11,168 nucleotides of DNA from Clostridia bacterium (lineage in GTDB: Bacteria > Bacillota > Clostridia > Oscillospirales > Butyricicoccaceae): contig JAFYNW010000236.1 in NCBI GenBank assembly GCA_017547995.1, positions 1 through 11,168 of the forward strand, in the 5' to 3' direction. Position numbers and translations under genes: made by a program. The notes beneath the pieces are model-generated. The model did no database searches and had not been told where the DNA came from. It worked only from the letters and a program-made list of their open reading frames with translations. The first letter of the stretch is position 1, and every line of letters begins with the position of its first letter. Below are positions 1 to 6,454 of the stretch, one piece after another.

Positions 1-258
1 GAAATGAACTGCGAAGAGGTCCAGAGATACAGAAACGTCCTTATCGACATCCTCGTATCCATGGACGAAGGTCTCACTTTCCACGATTTCCGTATGGTAC
101 GCGGTGCGACACATACAAATCTCATCTTCGATATCGTAGTACCTCACTCCTGCAAAATGCAGAACAGCAAGATAAAGAAGATTGTCGACAGTGCGCTCCG
201 TGCAACAGGCAAGGAAATTTTCACAGTCATTACCTTTGACAGAAGCTATATCGGATAA
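1..258 (+). CDS. Cation diffusion facilitator family transporter, C-terminal fragment
   Basis: This is the 3' end of a gene whose start lies before the window; the frame is open from base 1 and stops with TAA at 256-258. The roughly 85 visible residues match the cytoplasmic C-terminal domain of cation diffusion facilitator (CDF) transporters: a segment HDFRMVRGATHTNLIFDIVVP, in which the His-Asp-Phe-Arg and Thr-Asn-Leu-Ile-Phe-Asp blocks are typical of clostridial members, followed by a short alpha/beta domain. CDF proteins export divalent cations such as Zn2+, Mn2+, Co2+ or Fe2+ in exchange for protons, and this domain dimerises and can bind regulatory metal. The membrane domain that would set metal specificity is outside the window, so the metal cannot be named. 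The ATG at 4 is an internal methionine, not the start. The gene converges on the folate S component and shares a bidirectional terminator with it. Confidence 0.85.
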   Translation, partial: EMNCEEVQRYRNVLIDILVSMDEGLTFHDFRMVRGATHTNLIFDIVVPHSCKMQNSKIKKIVDSALRATGKEIFTVITFDRSYIG

Positions 259-263
259 AAAAT

Positions 264-287
264 AAAGCCACTCAATCGAGTGGCTTT
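264..287. terminator. Bidirectional intrinsic terminator between convergent genes
   Basis: A perfect 10-bp stem (AAAGCCACTC, loop AATC, GAGTGGCTTT) begins six bases after the stop of the CDF gene. On the plus strand it runs into TTTTAT; on the minus strand the stem is followed by TTTATTTTTT. It therefore has a terminator structure in both directions and can serve both the CDF gene and the minus-strand S component, whose stop is only 9 bases away. Confidence 0.9.
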
Positions 288-295
288 TATAATTT

Positions 296-799
296 TTACT
301 TTTTGATAAGTCGGGAAAGCGGCTTGGAAACCACGTAGAAGGTGACGATTTTCACAACGCAGAATACAATCTGTACAGGAATCTTCATAATGACGACGGC
401 CTGGAAGGACTTTCCGTAAAGCGTCATAAGCGCGATAGGTGTAAGACCGAGGTCAAATATGAGAGTCATAAAAATGAAAGTGCAGATGATTCTCTTGAGA
501 GTGAGCTGCTTCTTGTGGAAGAAAAGCCCGTAAGCAAGCCCCTTGAGTGCTGCGATAAGCGTGAAAAGCGGGGTAAAGGTTGTGCCTGCCGAGTTGACCA
601 ACATACCGAGAATGTCGGCCGATACGCCGTAAAGCATAGCGTAAAGCGGACCGAGGCAGCAGCCTGCCAGAGCATCCGGAATAAAGGAGAAGCTCAGACG
701 GTCAAGGTTGCCGGGTGTGAGTATGTATATGAAACGGACGAAGATTATCTGCAGAGCAACGAGCATTGCGCCCAGAGTTAGCTTTGAAAGCTTGGACAT
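296..799 (-). CDS. folT: Folate-family ECF transporter S component (FolT-like)
   Basis: This 167-residue, highly hydrophobic protein has about five or six membrane segments and the usual length of an ECF-transporter S component. The N-terminal LTLGAMLVALQIIFVRF helix, the block around residues 34-47 (RLSFSFIPDALAGC) and the following LGPLYAMLYGVSADILGML are characteristic of the folate-family S components, where the equivalent region forms the substrate pocket. S components bind a vitamin at high affinity and work with a shared energising module (EcfT plus EcfA ATPases), which is not encoded here, so this is an orphan S component probably using a module encoded elsewhere. The start at 799 follows a purine-rich ribosome binding site (AAAGGCGG, about 807-814). 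It has its own promoter and ends near a bidirectional terminator. Folate is the likely substrate by family, but a related vitamin cannot be excluded. Confidence 0.8.
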   Translation of the reverse strand: MSKLSKLTLGAMLVALQIIFVRFIYILTPGNLDRLSFSFIPDALAGCCLGPLYAMLYGVSADILGMLVNSAGTTFTPLFTLIAALKGLAYGLFFHKKQLTLKRIICTFIFMTLIFDLGLTPIALMTLYGKSFQAVVIMKIPVQIVFCVVKIVTFYVVSKPLSRLIKK

Positions 800-834
800 A
801 TTTTTTCCGCCTTTCCTGTATGATTAACAGACAA

Positions 835-863
835 ATTATATCATAATCGATGCGGAAAATCAA
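835..863 (-). promoter_or_regulatory. Sigma-A type promoter for the folate S component
   Basis: Read on the minus strand, TTGATT (858-863) is followed after exactly 17 bases by a consensus TATAAT (835-840). Transcription would begin around 827-829, giving a leader of about 30 nt with the ribosome binding site near 807-814. That leader is too short for a tetrahydrofolate riboswitch. Confidence 0.8.
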
Positions 864-943
864 TAGTGTCAGCCATCTGCAAAGCAAAGAGCACAAATGC
901 ATATTCTTACAATATAAATAATAAGGCAATATTGCAAAAACAC

Positions 944-972
944 TTGCCTAAATGAATATTTTTTGCTATAAT
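944..972 (+). promoter_or_regulatory. Sigma-A type promoter for the gdpP-ftsH operon
   Basis: TTGCCT (944-949) and a consensus TATAAT (967-972) are separated by 17 bases, and the -10 has the extended TG at 964-965. Transcription would start near 979, about 70 nt before the chosen gdpP start. This is the only strong promoter seen before the six-gene operon. A 10-bp palindrome (926-935) lies just upstream of the -35 element. Confidence 0.8.
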
Positions 973-1047
973 AGATAAATACATAATGGGTGAATTATGC
1001 CCGTTTGTATTCTGTATGATTATAAACCTGCAAAGAGAGGAAAATAT

Positions 1048-3048
1048 ATGGATAAAAAACTGGCTAAGATATTTGAACCCGGCGTCCGTCTTTGCTTTGT
1101 GGTTCTTATCGTTTTTTCGCTGTACAGCCTGACGGTTTCACTGCAGACAGGTCTCGTTCAGCTTGGAATATCGATTCTCCTTATTGTTTACTATAAGTTC
1201 GGCACTAAAAAGAGAAGCGAGAACGTAGGTAAATACGTGGAAAATCTTATGTTTTCCGTGGATAACGCCTCAAAAACATCCCTTCTTGATTTTCCGCTTC
1301 CTATGGTAATCATTCAGGTGGAATCCTCTGAAATCATCTGGGGCAACGAAACCTTCGTTGATACAATCGGCCATAAGGACCAGCTTTACGGCCATCAGAT
1401 GAATGAGCTTGTGGAAGGCTTCGATACACGCTGGCTCGTCGAAGGCAGACACGAATGTCCTTACGACGTCACAATCGACGGCAAGGCATACAAGGTCAAC
1501 GGCACACTCGTCCGTCCTGTCAAGGGCGAAAGAAGCACCTTCCTCGCAACACTTTATCTTACAGATATCACAGAGCTGAGAAAACTTGAAAATAAGTACA
1601 ATATGACAAGACCGGTTGCCACTATCATCGCAATCGACAGTTATGACGAGCTTTCCAAAAATCAGACCGAGCTTGAAAAGTCCCATCTTTTCGCGCAGAT
1701 TGAAAAGGAACTCACAACCTGGGCAGAAGAAGTCAACGGCGTAATCAGAAAGCTTGAACGCGACAGATATCTTTTCATATTTGAAAACCAGGACCTTCTC
1801 AAGTATACCGAAGGTAAGTTCAGCATTCTGGAAAAAATCCGTGAAATCAAGAATACTGAGGACATCGCGGCCAGCGTTTCTCTCGGTATCGGCAAGGAAG
1901 GGGAAAACTTCCAGGAGCTTTTCAGAAACGCAATCGTTGCTCTCGATATGGCTCTTTCGCGCGGCGGTGACCAGGCAGTCATCAAGTCTCCGCAGGGCTT
2001 TGAATTCTATGGCGGTCTTGCCAAGGAAATCGAAAAGCATACCAAGGTCAAGTCACGTGTGGTTGCAAACTCCCTCAAGCAGCTCATCGCAGAATCCTCC
2101 AACGTCTTCGTTATGGGTCATAAGTTCTCCGACCTTGACAGCTTAGGCGCCTGCGTAGGTATCTGTGCCGCTGTAAGAAGCATGGATAAGACACCTTATA
2201 TAATCGTAAATCAGCGCGCAACTTCTGCAACACCGCTCATCGAGCGTCTGCTCAAGGCGGAGGAATACGAAGGCACACTCATCGATTATGATGAAGCAAT
2301 GTTCCACGCAAATCCGGATTCTCTTCTTATCGTCGTCGATACAAACCGTCCTGATATGACAGAATATCCTGACGTACTTACAACAATCCCTAAAATCGCC
2401 CTCATCGACCATCACAGAAGAGCGGCGGACTACATTGAAAACACAGCCGTCAGCATGCACGAGCCTTACGCAAGCTCTGCCTGCGAGCTCATTGCCGAGC
2501 TTTTGCAGTATATGCTTCCGGACGGTGTAACACTTGAAAGATATGAAGCGGAAGCACTGCTTTCCGGTATCTATCTCGATACAAAGGGCTTTACAGTCAA
2601 GACGGGTGTCCGTACCTTTGAAGCTGCAGCACAGCTCAAGCAGGCAGGTGCAGATATGCTTGAAGTAAAGCATATGTTCTACAATGACTTTGATTCCTAC
2701 GTCAAGAAATATCAGATTATTTCCAGCGCAGATGAAATCCTGCCGGGCATCACAGCGGCTTATACAGACGAGGTGACAGACCGTGCAACAGCGGCTCAGG
2801 CGGCTGACGAGCTCATCAATATCAAGGGAATCAAGGCTTCATTCGTAATATTCAAGGAAAAGAACGGTGTGTGCGTTTCAGGACGTTCATACGGTCAGGT
2901 CAACGTTCAGGTCATCCTGGAAAAAATCGGCGGCGGCGGTTCGCTCACTATGGCGGGTGCACAGTTCTACGGCGATGAAACTCCGCTTATGGTATTCGAT
3001 ATGGTACGCGACGCGGCAAAGGACTATCTGGACGAACAGGCAAAATAG
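1048..3048 (+). CDS. gdpP: GdpP/YybT-type cyclic-di-AMP phosphodiesterase
   Basis: GdpP is a membrane-anchored phosphodiesterase that cleaves c-di-AMP to pApA, controlling potassium and osmotic homeostasis and wall stress. The 666-residue protein has the family layout: two N-terminal membrane segments (about 13-31 and 35-49), a PAS-like domain (about 75-175), a degenerate GGDEF domain with RGGDQ at 305-309, a DHH domain and a C-terminal DHHA1 domain. Metal-binding motifs are intact: His358, Asp362 and Asp364 in GHKFSDLDS, the Asp-Asn/Arg region VVDTNRPD, and Asp454-His455-His456. The DHHA1 glycine motif GGGGS starts at residue 628. I chose ATG 1048 because AGAGAGG (1034-1040) lies 7 bases upstream and the protein then begins MDKKLAK, as in relatives; an in-frame ATG at 997 would add 17 hydrophilic residues and has only a weak GGGTGA before it. 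First gene of the operon; its linkage to rplI and dnaB is the conserved Firmicutes order. Confidence 0.95.
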   Translation: MDKKLAKIFEPGVRLCFVVLIVFSLYSLTVSLQTGLVQLGISILLIVYYKFGTKKRSENVGKYVENLMFSVDNASKTSLLDFPLPMVIIQVESSEIIWGNETFVDTIGHKDQLYGHQMNELVEGFDTRWLVEGRHECPYDVTIDGKAYKVNGTLVRPVKGERSTFLATLYLTDITELRKLENKYNMTRPVATIIAIDSYDELSKNQTELEKSHLFAQIEKELTTWAEEVNGVIRKLERDRYLFIFENQDLLKYTEGKFSILEKIREIKNTEDIAASVSLGIGKEGENFQELFRNAIVALDMALSRGGDQAVIKSPQGFEFYGGLAKEIEKHTKVKSRVVANSLKQLIAESSNVFVMGHKFSDLDSLGACVGICAAVRSMDKTPYIIVNQRATSATPLIERLLKAEEYEGTLIDYDEAMFHANPDSLLIVVDTNRPDMTEYPDVLTTIPKIALIDHHRRAADYIENTAVSMHEPYASSACELIAELLQYMLPDGVTLERYEAEALLSGIYLDTKGFTVKTGVRTFEAAAQLKQAGADMLEVKHMFYNDFDSYVKKYQIISSADEILPGITAAYTDEVTDRATAAQAADELINIKGIKASFVIFKEKNGVCVSGRSYGQVNVQVILEKIGGGGSLTMAGAQFYGDETPLMVFDMVRDAAKDYLDEQAK

Positions 3049-3076
3049 AAAATATATATCTTAAGGAGTTAAAAAT

Positions 3077-3523
3077 ATGAAAGTAATTTTATTGCAGGAC
3101 GTAAAGTCCCAGGGCAAAAAGGATCAGATTATCGAAGTTTCCGACGGTTATGCAAGAAACTTCCTTTTCCCAAAGAAGCTTGCAGCAGAAGCAACAGCTG
3201 ACGTTATCAACAGCAGAAAGATCGCTGACGCAGCAGCAAAGAGAAGAGCAGACCTCGAAAAGCAGGCAGCTCTCGAGCTCAAGGCTAAGCTTGAAAATAT
3301 GGTTGTTGAACTCAAGGCTAAGGCTGGCACAGGCGGAAGACTCTTCGGCTCTGTTACAACAAAGGAAGTTGCAGATGCTCTCAAGGCTCAGCACAAGGTT
3401 GACATCGAAAAGAACAAGTTCACAATCGAAAATCCTATCAAGGCTTTTGGCACGTACGAAGTAAAGGTTAAGCTCTATCCTGAAATTTCCGGTATCGTAA
3501 AGGTAAAGGTAGTAGAAGCTTAA
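3077..3523 (+). CDS. rplI: 50S ribosomal protein L9
   Basis: L9 binds 23S rRNA near the L1 stalk base through its N-terminal domain and helps maintain reading frame. The 148-residue length is standard. The N-terminal domain (1 to about 52) opens MKVILLQDV and carries the family signature region GYARNFLFPKKLA; the final glycine of the usual signature is replaced by lysine. A long Ala/Lys/Glu-rich connecting helix (about 50-85) joins to a C-terminal domain with the expected GGRLFGSVTTKEVADAL block. A strong AAGGAG (3063-3068) is 8 bases before the ATG. It follows gdpP by 28 bases and precedes dnaB by 44 bases. Codons are strongly biased, as expected for a highly expressed ribosomal protein. Confidence 0.97.
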   Translation: MKVILLQDVKSQGKKDQIIEVSDGYARNFLFPKKLAAEATADVINSRKIADAAAKRRADLEKQAALELKAKLENMVVELKAKAGTGGRLFGSVTTKEVADALKAQHKVDIEKNKFTIENPIKAFGTYEVKVKLYPEISGIVKVKVVEA

Positions 3524-3567
3524 ATCAAAGCAAAACTTTAGTATAAAAAGAAAAGGTGGGATAGGAA

Positions 3568-4902
3568 ATGGATGATTCTGTTTTCATCCGACAGACACCT
3601 CACAGCGTCGAGGCAGAGCAGGCGGTACTCGGTTCGATAGTCATCGATCCGTCCTGCGTTCCTCTTATGCTGGAGATGCTCAATCCGGAAGATTTTTATA
3701 TAGAAAATCACAGAATAATTTTTGAAACCGTCATGGCAATGTTCACACTCGGCAAGAAAATCGACTACGTAACGATTCTTGACGAGCTGAAAATGTCGGG
3801 CTATAAAGGTCAGATTGACAGACAGTTCTTCCTTGAGCTTGTTGAAATCACGCCGACCTCAGCAAATGCCGAGCAGTATGCTGAAATCGTCCGCGGCAAA
3901 TCAATGCTCCGCGACCTTCAGGGCGTATCCAACGAAATCATGGAGCTTACAAAAAATGAGCAGGAAGACCCTCAGGACGTGGCAGAGCTTGCCGAACAGA
4001 AGGTCTACGCTGTCCGTCAGGGCAGAGAAGTCAAGGGACTTACACCGCTCAAAAGCGCCATCAAGGACGTTTACGATCGTCTCGATGAGCTGGCTCTCAC
4101 ACCGGGCAAGCTTCCGGGCATCACAACAGGCTTCTCCGGTATAGACAACTTTATCGGAGGCCTCAATAAGAGCGAACTCATCCTGCTTGCCGCCCGTCCT
4201 GGTATGGGTAAGACAAGTATCGTGCTCAATATGGCAACGTCTGCGGCGAAGGCTTCGGGCAAAACTGTCGTTATCTTCCAGCTGGAAATGTCCAAGGACC
4301 AGCTTGCGTCCCGTCTCCTTTCCAGTGAAGCCCTTGTTGACAGTAAAAAATTGCGTCTTGGTAACCTGACAGATGAAGAATGGATCAAAATCGCAGGCGC
4401 CAGCGCAAACTTAAATAAACTCAATATCCTCATTGACGACCAGTCGGACATCAAGGTATCCGAAATGAAGGCAAAGTGCCGTCGTCTCGGCGACAAGCTC
4501 GGTCTTATCATCATCGACTACCTCCAGCTTATGTCAGGCTCGAAAAAGACAGACAACCGTGTGCAGGAAGTCAGTGAAATCTCCCGTGGTCTTAAAATTA
4601 TGGCCAAGGAGCTCAATGTCCCTGTGCTCTGTTGCTCACAGCTTTCCCGAGCAGCAGAAGGCCGTGCCGACAAGCGTCCGATGCTTTCCGACCTTCGTGA
4701 ATCGGGTGCTATCGAGCAGGACGCCGACATCGTAATGTTCCTCTATCGTGACGACTATTATAATCCGGACACAGACAAGAAAAACGTGGCCGAATGTATC
4801 ATAGCTAAAAACCGTCACGGTGAAGTAGGTACAGTCGAAATGCAGTGGCTCGGTCAGTTTACATCCTTCTCGAGCAGAGATACGGTGCACAATGAAGGAT
4901 AA
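3568..4902 (+). CDS. dnaB: Replicative DNA helicase DnaB (DnaC in B. subtilis naming)
   Basis: This is the hexameric 5'-3' helicase that unwinds DNA at the replication fork and recruits primase. The 444-residue protein has the expected N-terminal helical domain (about 1-105, opening with PHSVEAEQAVLGSI), a linker, and a RecA-like motor domain (about 170-444). The Walker A motif is ARPGMGKTS with Lys215; Walker B is LIIIDYLQLM with Asp317; the arginine-finger segment KNRHGEVGT contains Arg416. The sequence DLRESGAIEQDADIVMF is also typical. There is no intein or insertion. The start follows AAGGTGGG (3553-3560) by 7 bases. The 3' end overlaps tilS by 11 bases, suggesting translational coupling. 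Confidence 0.97.
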   Translation: MDDSVFIRQTPHSVEAEQAVLGSIVIDPSCVPLMLEMLNPEDFYIENHRIIFETVMAMFTLGKKIDYVTILDELKMSGYKGQIDRQFFLELVEITPTSANAEQYAEIVRGKSMLRDLQGVSNEIMELTKNEQEDPQDVAELAEQKVYAVRQGREVKGLTPLKSAIKDVYDRLDELALTPGKLPGITTGFSGIDNFIGGLNKSELILLAARPGMGKTSIVLNMATSAAKASGKTVVIFQLEMSKDQLASRLLSSEALVDSKKLRLGNLTDEEWIKIAGASANLNKLNILIDDQSDIKVSEMKAKCRRLGDKLGLIIIDYLQLMSGSKKTDNRVQEVSEISRGLKIMAKELNVPVLCCSQLSRAAEGRADKRPMLSDLRESGAIEQDADIVMFLYRDDYYNPDTDKKNVAECIIAKNRHGEVGTVEMQWLGQFTSFSSRDTVHNEG

Positions 4903-5890
4903 GGTGCTTTCATTCGTCAGAGAGCAGTCGATGCTCAAAGCAGGGGACAGCGTGCTTTGCGCCCTCTCTGCAGGAGCAGATTCTGTTGCCATGACGATGC
5001 TGTTGTGCGAAATAAAAAATATCCTGAAAATCAAGGTTTGTGCCGCACACTTTTCTCACGGACTTCGTCCTGAAGAGGCTGAATATGAAAAGAATATTGC
5101 AAAAAAGCTCTGCGATGAGCTCGGTATTGATTTTTATCACGAGTACGGCGATACGCTTTCATATTGCAAGGCCAATAAAAAGGGCACAGAGGAAGGCGCA
5201 CGCGAGCTGAGATATGATTTTCTCACACGCACAGCAGAAAAATATGGCTGTAACAAAATTGCAACGGCACATAATATGAATGACAATGCGGAAACCGTGC
5301 TGCTGAATCTTATGCGTGGCTCAGGTCTTCGCGGTCTTGGAGGCATTCCGCCGGTGAGAGATAACATCATCCGTCCGGTGATGTGCCTTACGCGAAATGA
5401 AATTGAGAGCTATATCGGCAGTCGTGAGGTGGCGGTCGATAAAAGCAATTTCACAGACGACTACACAAGAAACAAGCTCAGGCTGAACGTTTTCCCGCTT
5501 CTGCCTGAAATAAATGAAAATGCCCTGGCGAATATCTCCAATGCAGGTATGCGCATCAGGGAAGAAAATGCCTTTATAGAAAGAGCGGCAGAGGAATTTT
5601 TGAGCGAAATCTCTTCCTTCTGGAATGACTCTGAGGAAATTCTCGCTCTCGATATAAAAAGGCTGAAAAATGAGGAAAAAGGCTTTGTAAAGCGCATTGT
5701 CCAGCTTTCATACGAAAAAATGGGCGGTGATATGGGCAAACTTTCCTCCAATCACCTTGACTCGGCGGCAGATTTGGTTTATAATAAACTTCCACCGAAG
5801 TATATTATGCTACCGGGTGGCATCAACGTTAAGTTAAAAAACAAAAAATTACTGATATATCATCGGGACTGTGAGGCTAAAATATGTTAA
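4892..5890 (+). CDS. tilS: tRNA(Ile)-lysidine synthase, short form
   Basis: TilS attaches lysine to C34 of the CAU-anticodon isoleucine tRNA using ATP, switching it from Met to Ile decoding; it is normally essential. The N-terminal PP-loop ATPase domain is clear: an S-x-G-x-D-S P-loop at 26-31 (SAGADS), the HFSHGLRPEEAEYE segment, GARELRYDFL, and the ATAHNMNDNAETVLLNLMRGSGLRGLGG block. The first glycine of the usual SGGxDS loop is alanine (Ala27). The protein is only 332 residues, compared with about 430-470 in E. coli and B. subtilis, and stops after LPGGINVKLKNKKLLIY; the usual C-terminal substrate-recognition domain appears absent, as in the short Aquifex enzyme. The start ATG lies inside dnaB (11-base overlap) and the stop overlaps hpt by 7 bases. 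Confidence 0.93.
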   Translation: MKDKVLSFVREQSMLKAGDSVLCALSAGADSVAMTMLLCEIKNILKIKVCAAHFSHGLRPEEAEYEKNIAKKLCDELGIDFYHEYGDTLSYCKANKKGTEEGARELRYDFLTRTAEKYGCNKIATAHNMNDNAETVLLNLMRGSGLRGLGGIPPVRDNIIRPVMCLTRNEIESYIGSREVAVDKSNFTDDYTRNKLRLNVFPLLPEINENALANISNAGMRIREENAFIERAAEEFLSEISSFWNDSEEILALDIKRLKNEEKGFVKRIVQLSYEKMGGDMGKLSSNHLDSAADLVYNKLPPKYIMLPGGINVKLKNKKLLIYHRDCEAKIC

Positions 5891-6423
5891 ACGATATTAA
5901 AGAAGTTCTTATTCCAAGAGAAAAAATTGCAGAAATGTGCGCAGAACTCGGCAAGCAGATGTCAAAGGACTATGAGGGGAAGAATCCGCTCCTCGTTTGC
6001 ATCCTCAAGGGCTCAGTAGTGGCTTTCTCCGATATTTACAGAGAAATGACAACACATTGCCAGATGGACTTTATGTGTGCATCCAGCTATGGTGTAGGCA
6101 CAGAAACTTCCGGCGTTGTAAGAATTGTTAAGGATTTAGACACAGATATCGAAGGCAGAGATGTTATAATTGTTGAAGATATTATCGACAGCGGTGTTAC
6201 ACTCAGCTATCTTCTCAAGGTGCTCAAGTCAAGAAATCCAAACAGCCTTGAAATCTGCACACTTCTCAGCAAGCCTGCAAGAAGAAAGGTTGACGTGCCT
6301 ATCAAGTATAAGGGTATCGATATTCCTGACGAATTCGTTGTTGGCTATGGCCTTGACTACGCTGAAAAATATCGTAACCTCAAGGATATTTGCATCCTCA
6401 AGCCAGAGGTATATCAGAAATAA
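5884..6423 (+). CDS. hpt: Hypoxanthine phosphoribosyltransferase
   Basis: This purine-salvage enzyme transfers phosphoribose from PRPP to hypoxanthine (and usually guanine), giving IMP or GMP in the cytosol. Its 179 residues match the family length. The PRPP-binding motif VIIVEDIIDSGVTL contains Glu98-Asp99 and Asp102, the residue equivalent to the catalytic base. The pyrophosphate-loop segment LLVCILKGSVVAFSD (about 36-50) and the flexible-loop Ser-Tyr (SSYGVGTETSG) are present, as is the C-terminal VVGYGLDYAEKYRNL block that contacts the purine. GTGAGG (5871-5876) precedes the ATG by 7 bases within the tilS 3' end, and the ATG overlaps the tilS stop (ATGTTAA). Placement between tilS and ftsH is the conserved order in many Firmicutes. 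Confidence 0.96.
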   Translation: MLNDIKEVLIPREKIAEMCAELGKQMSKDYEGKNPLLVCILKGSVVAFSDIYREMTTHCQMDFMCASSYGVGTETSGVVRIVKDLDTDIEGRDVIIVEDIIDSGVTLSYLLKVLKSRNPNSLEICTLLSKPARRKVDVPIKYKGIDIPDEFVVGYGLDYAEKYRNLKDICILKPEVYQK

Positions 6424-6454
6424 TCAGATAAAATATATTTAACAGGAGGCAGGA

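Noticed and set aside
515..781. 88-codon plus-strand open frame opposite the folate S component
   Set aside because: Its product is a charged, Cys-containing sequence with no family resemblance, while the minus-strand frame encodes a clear membrane protein.
997..1047. Upstream ATG extending GdpP by 17 residues
   Set aside because: It has only a weak GGGTGA before it and adds a hydrophilic segment not expected before the first membrane helix; ATG 1048 has a better ribosome binding site.
800..1047. Possible riboswitch or small RNA gene in the divergent intergenic region
   Set aside because: Both promoters are clear and the leaders are about 30 and 70 nt; I see no extended stem set typical of THF or c-di-AMP riboswitches.
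1270..2040. 256-codon open frame on the minus strand within gdpP
   Set aside because: It lies opposite a clearly conserved coding region and shows no motif, promoter or ribosome binding site.
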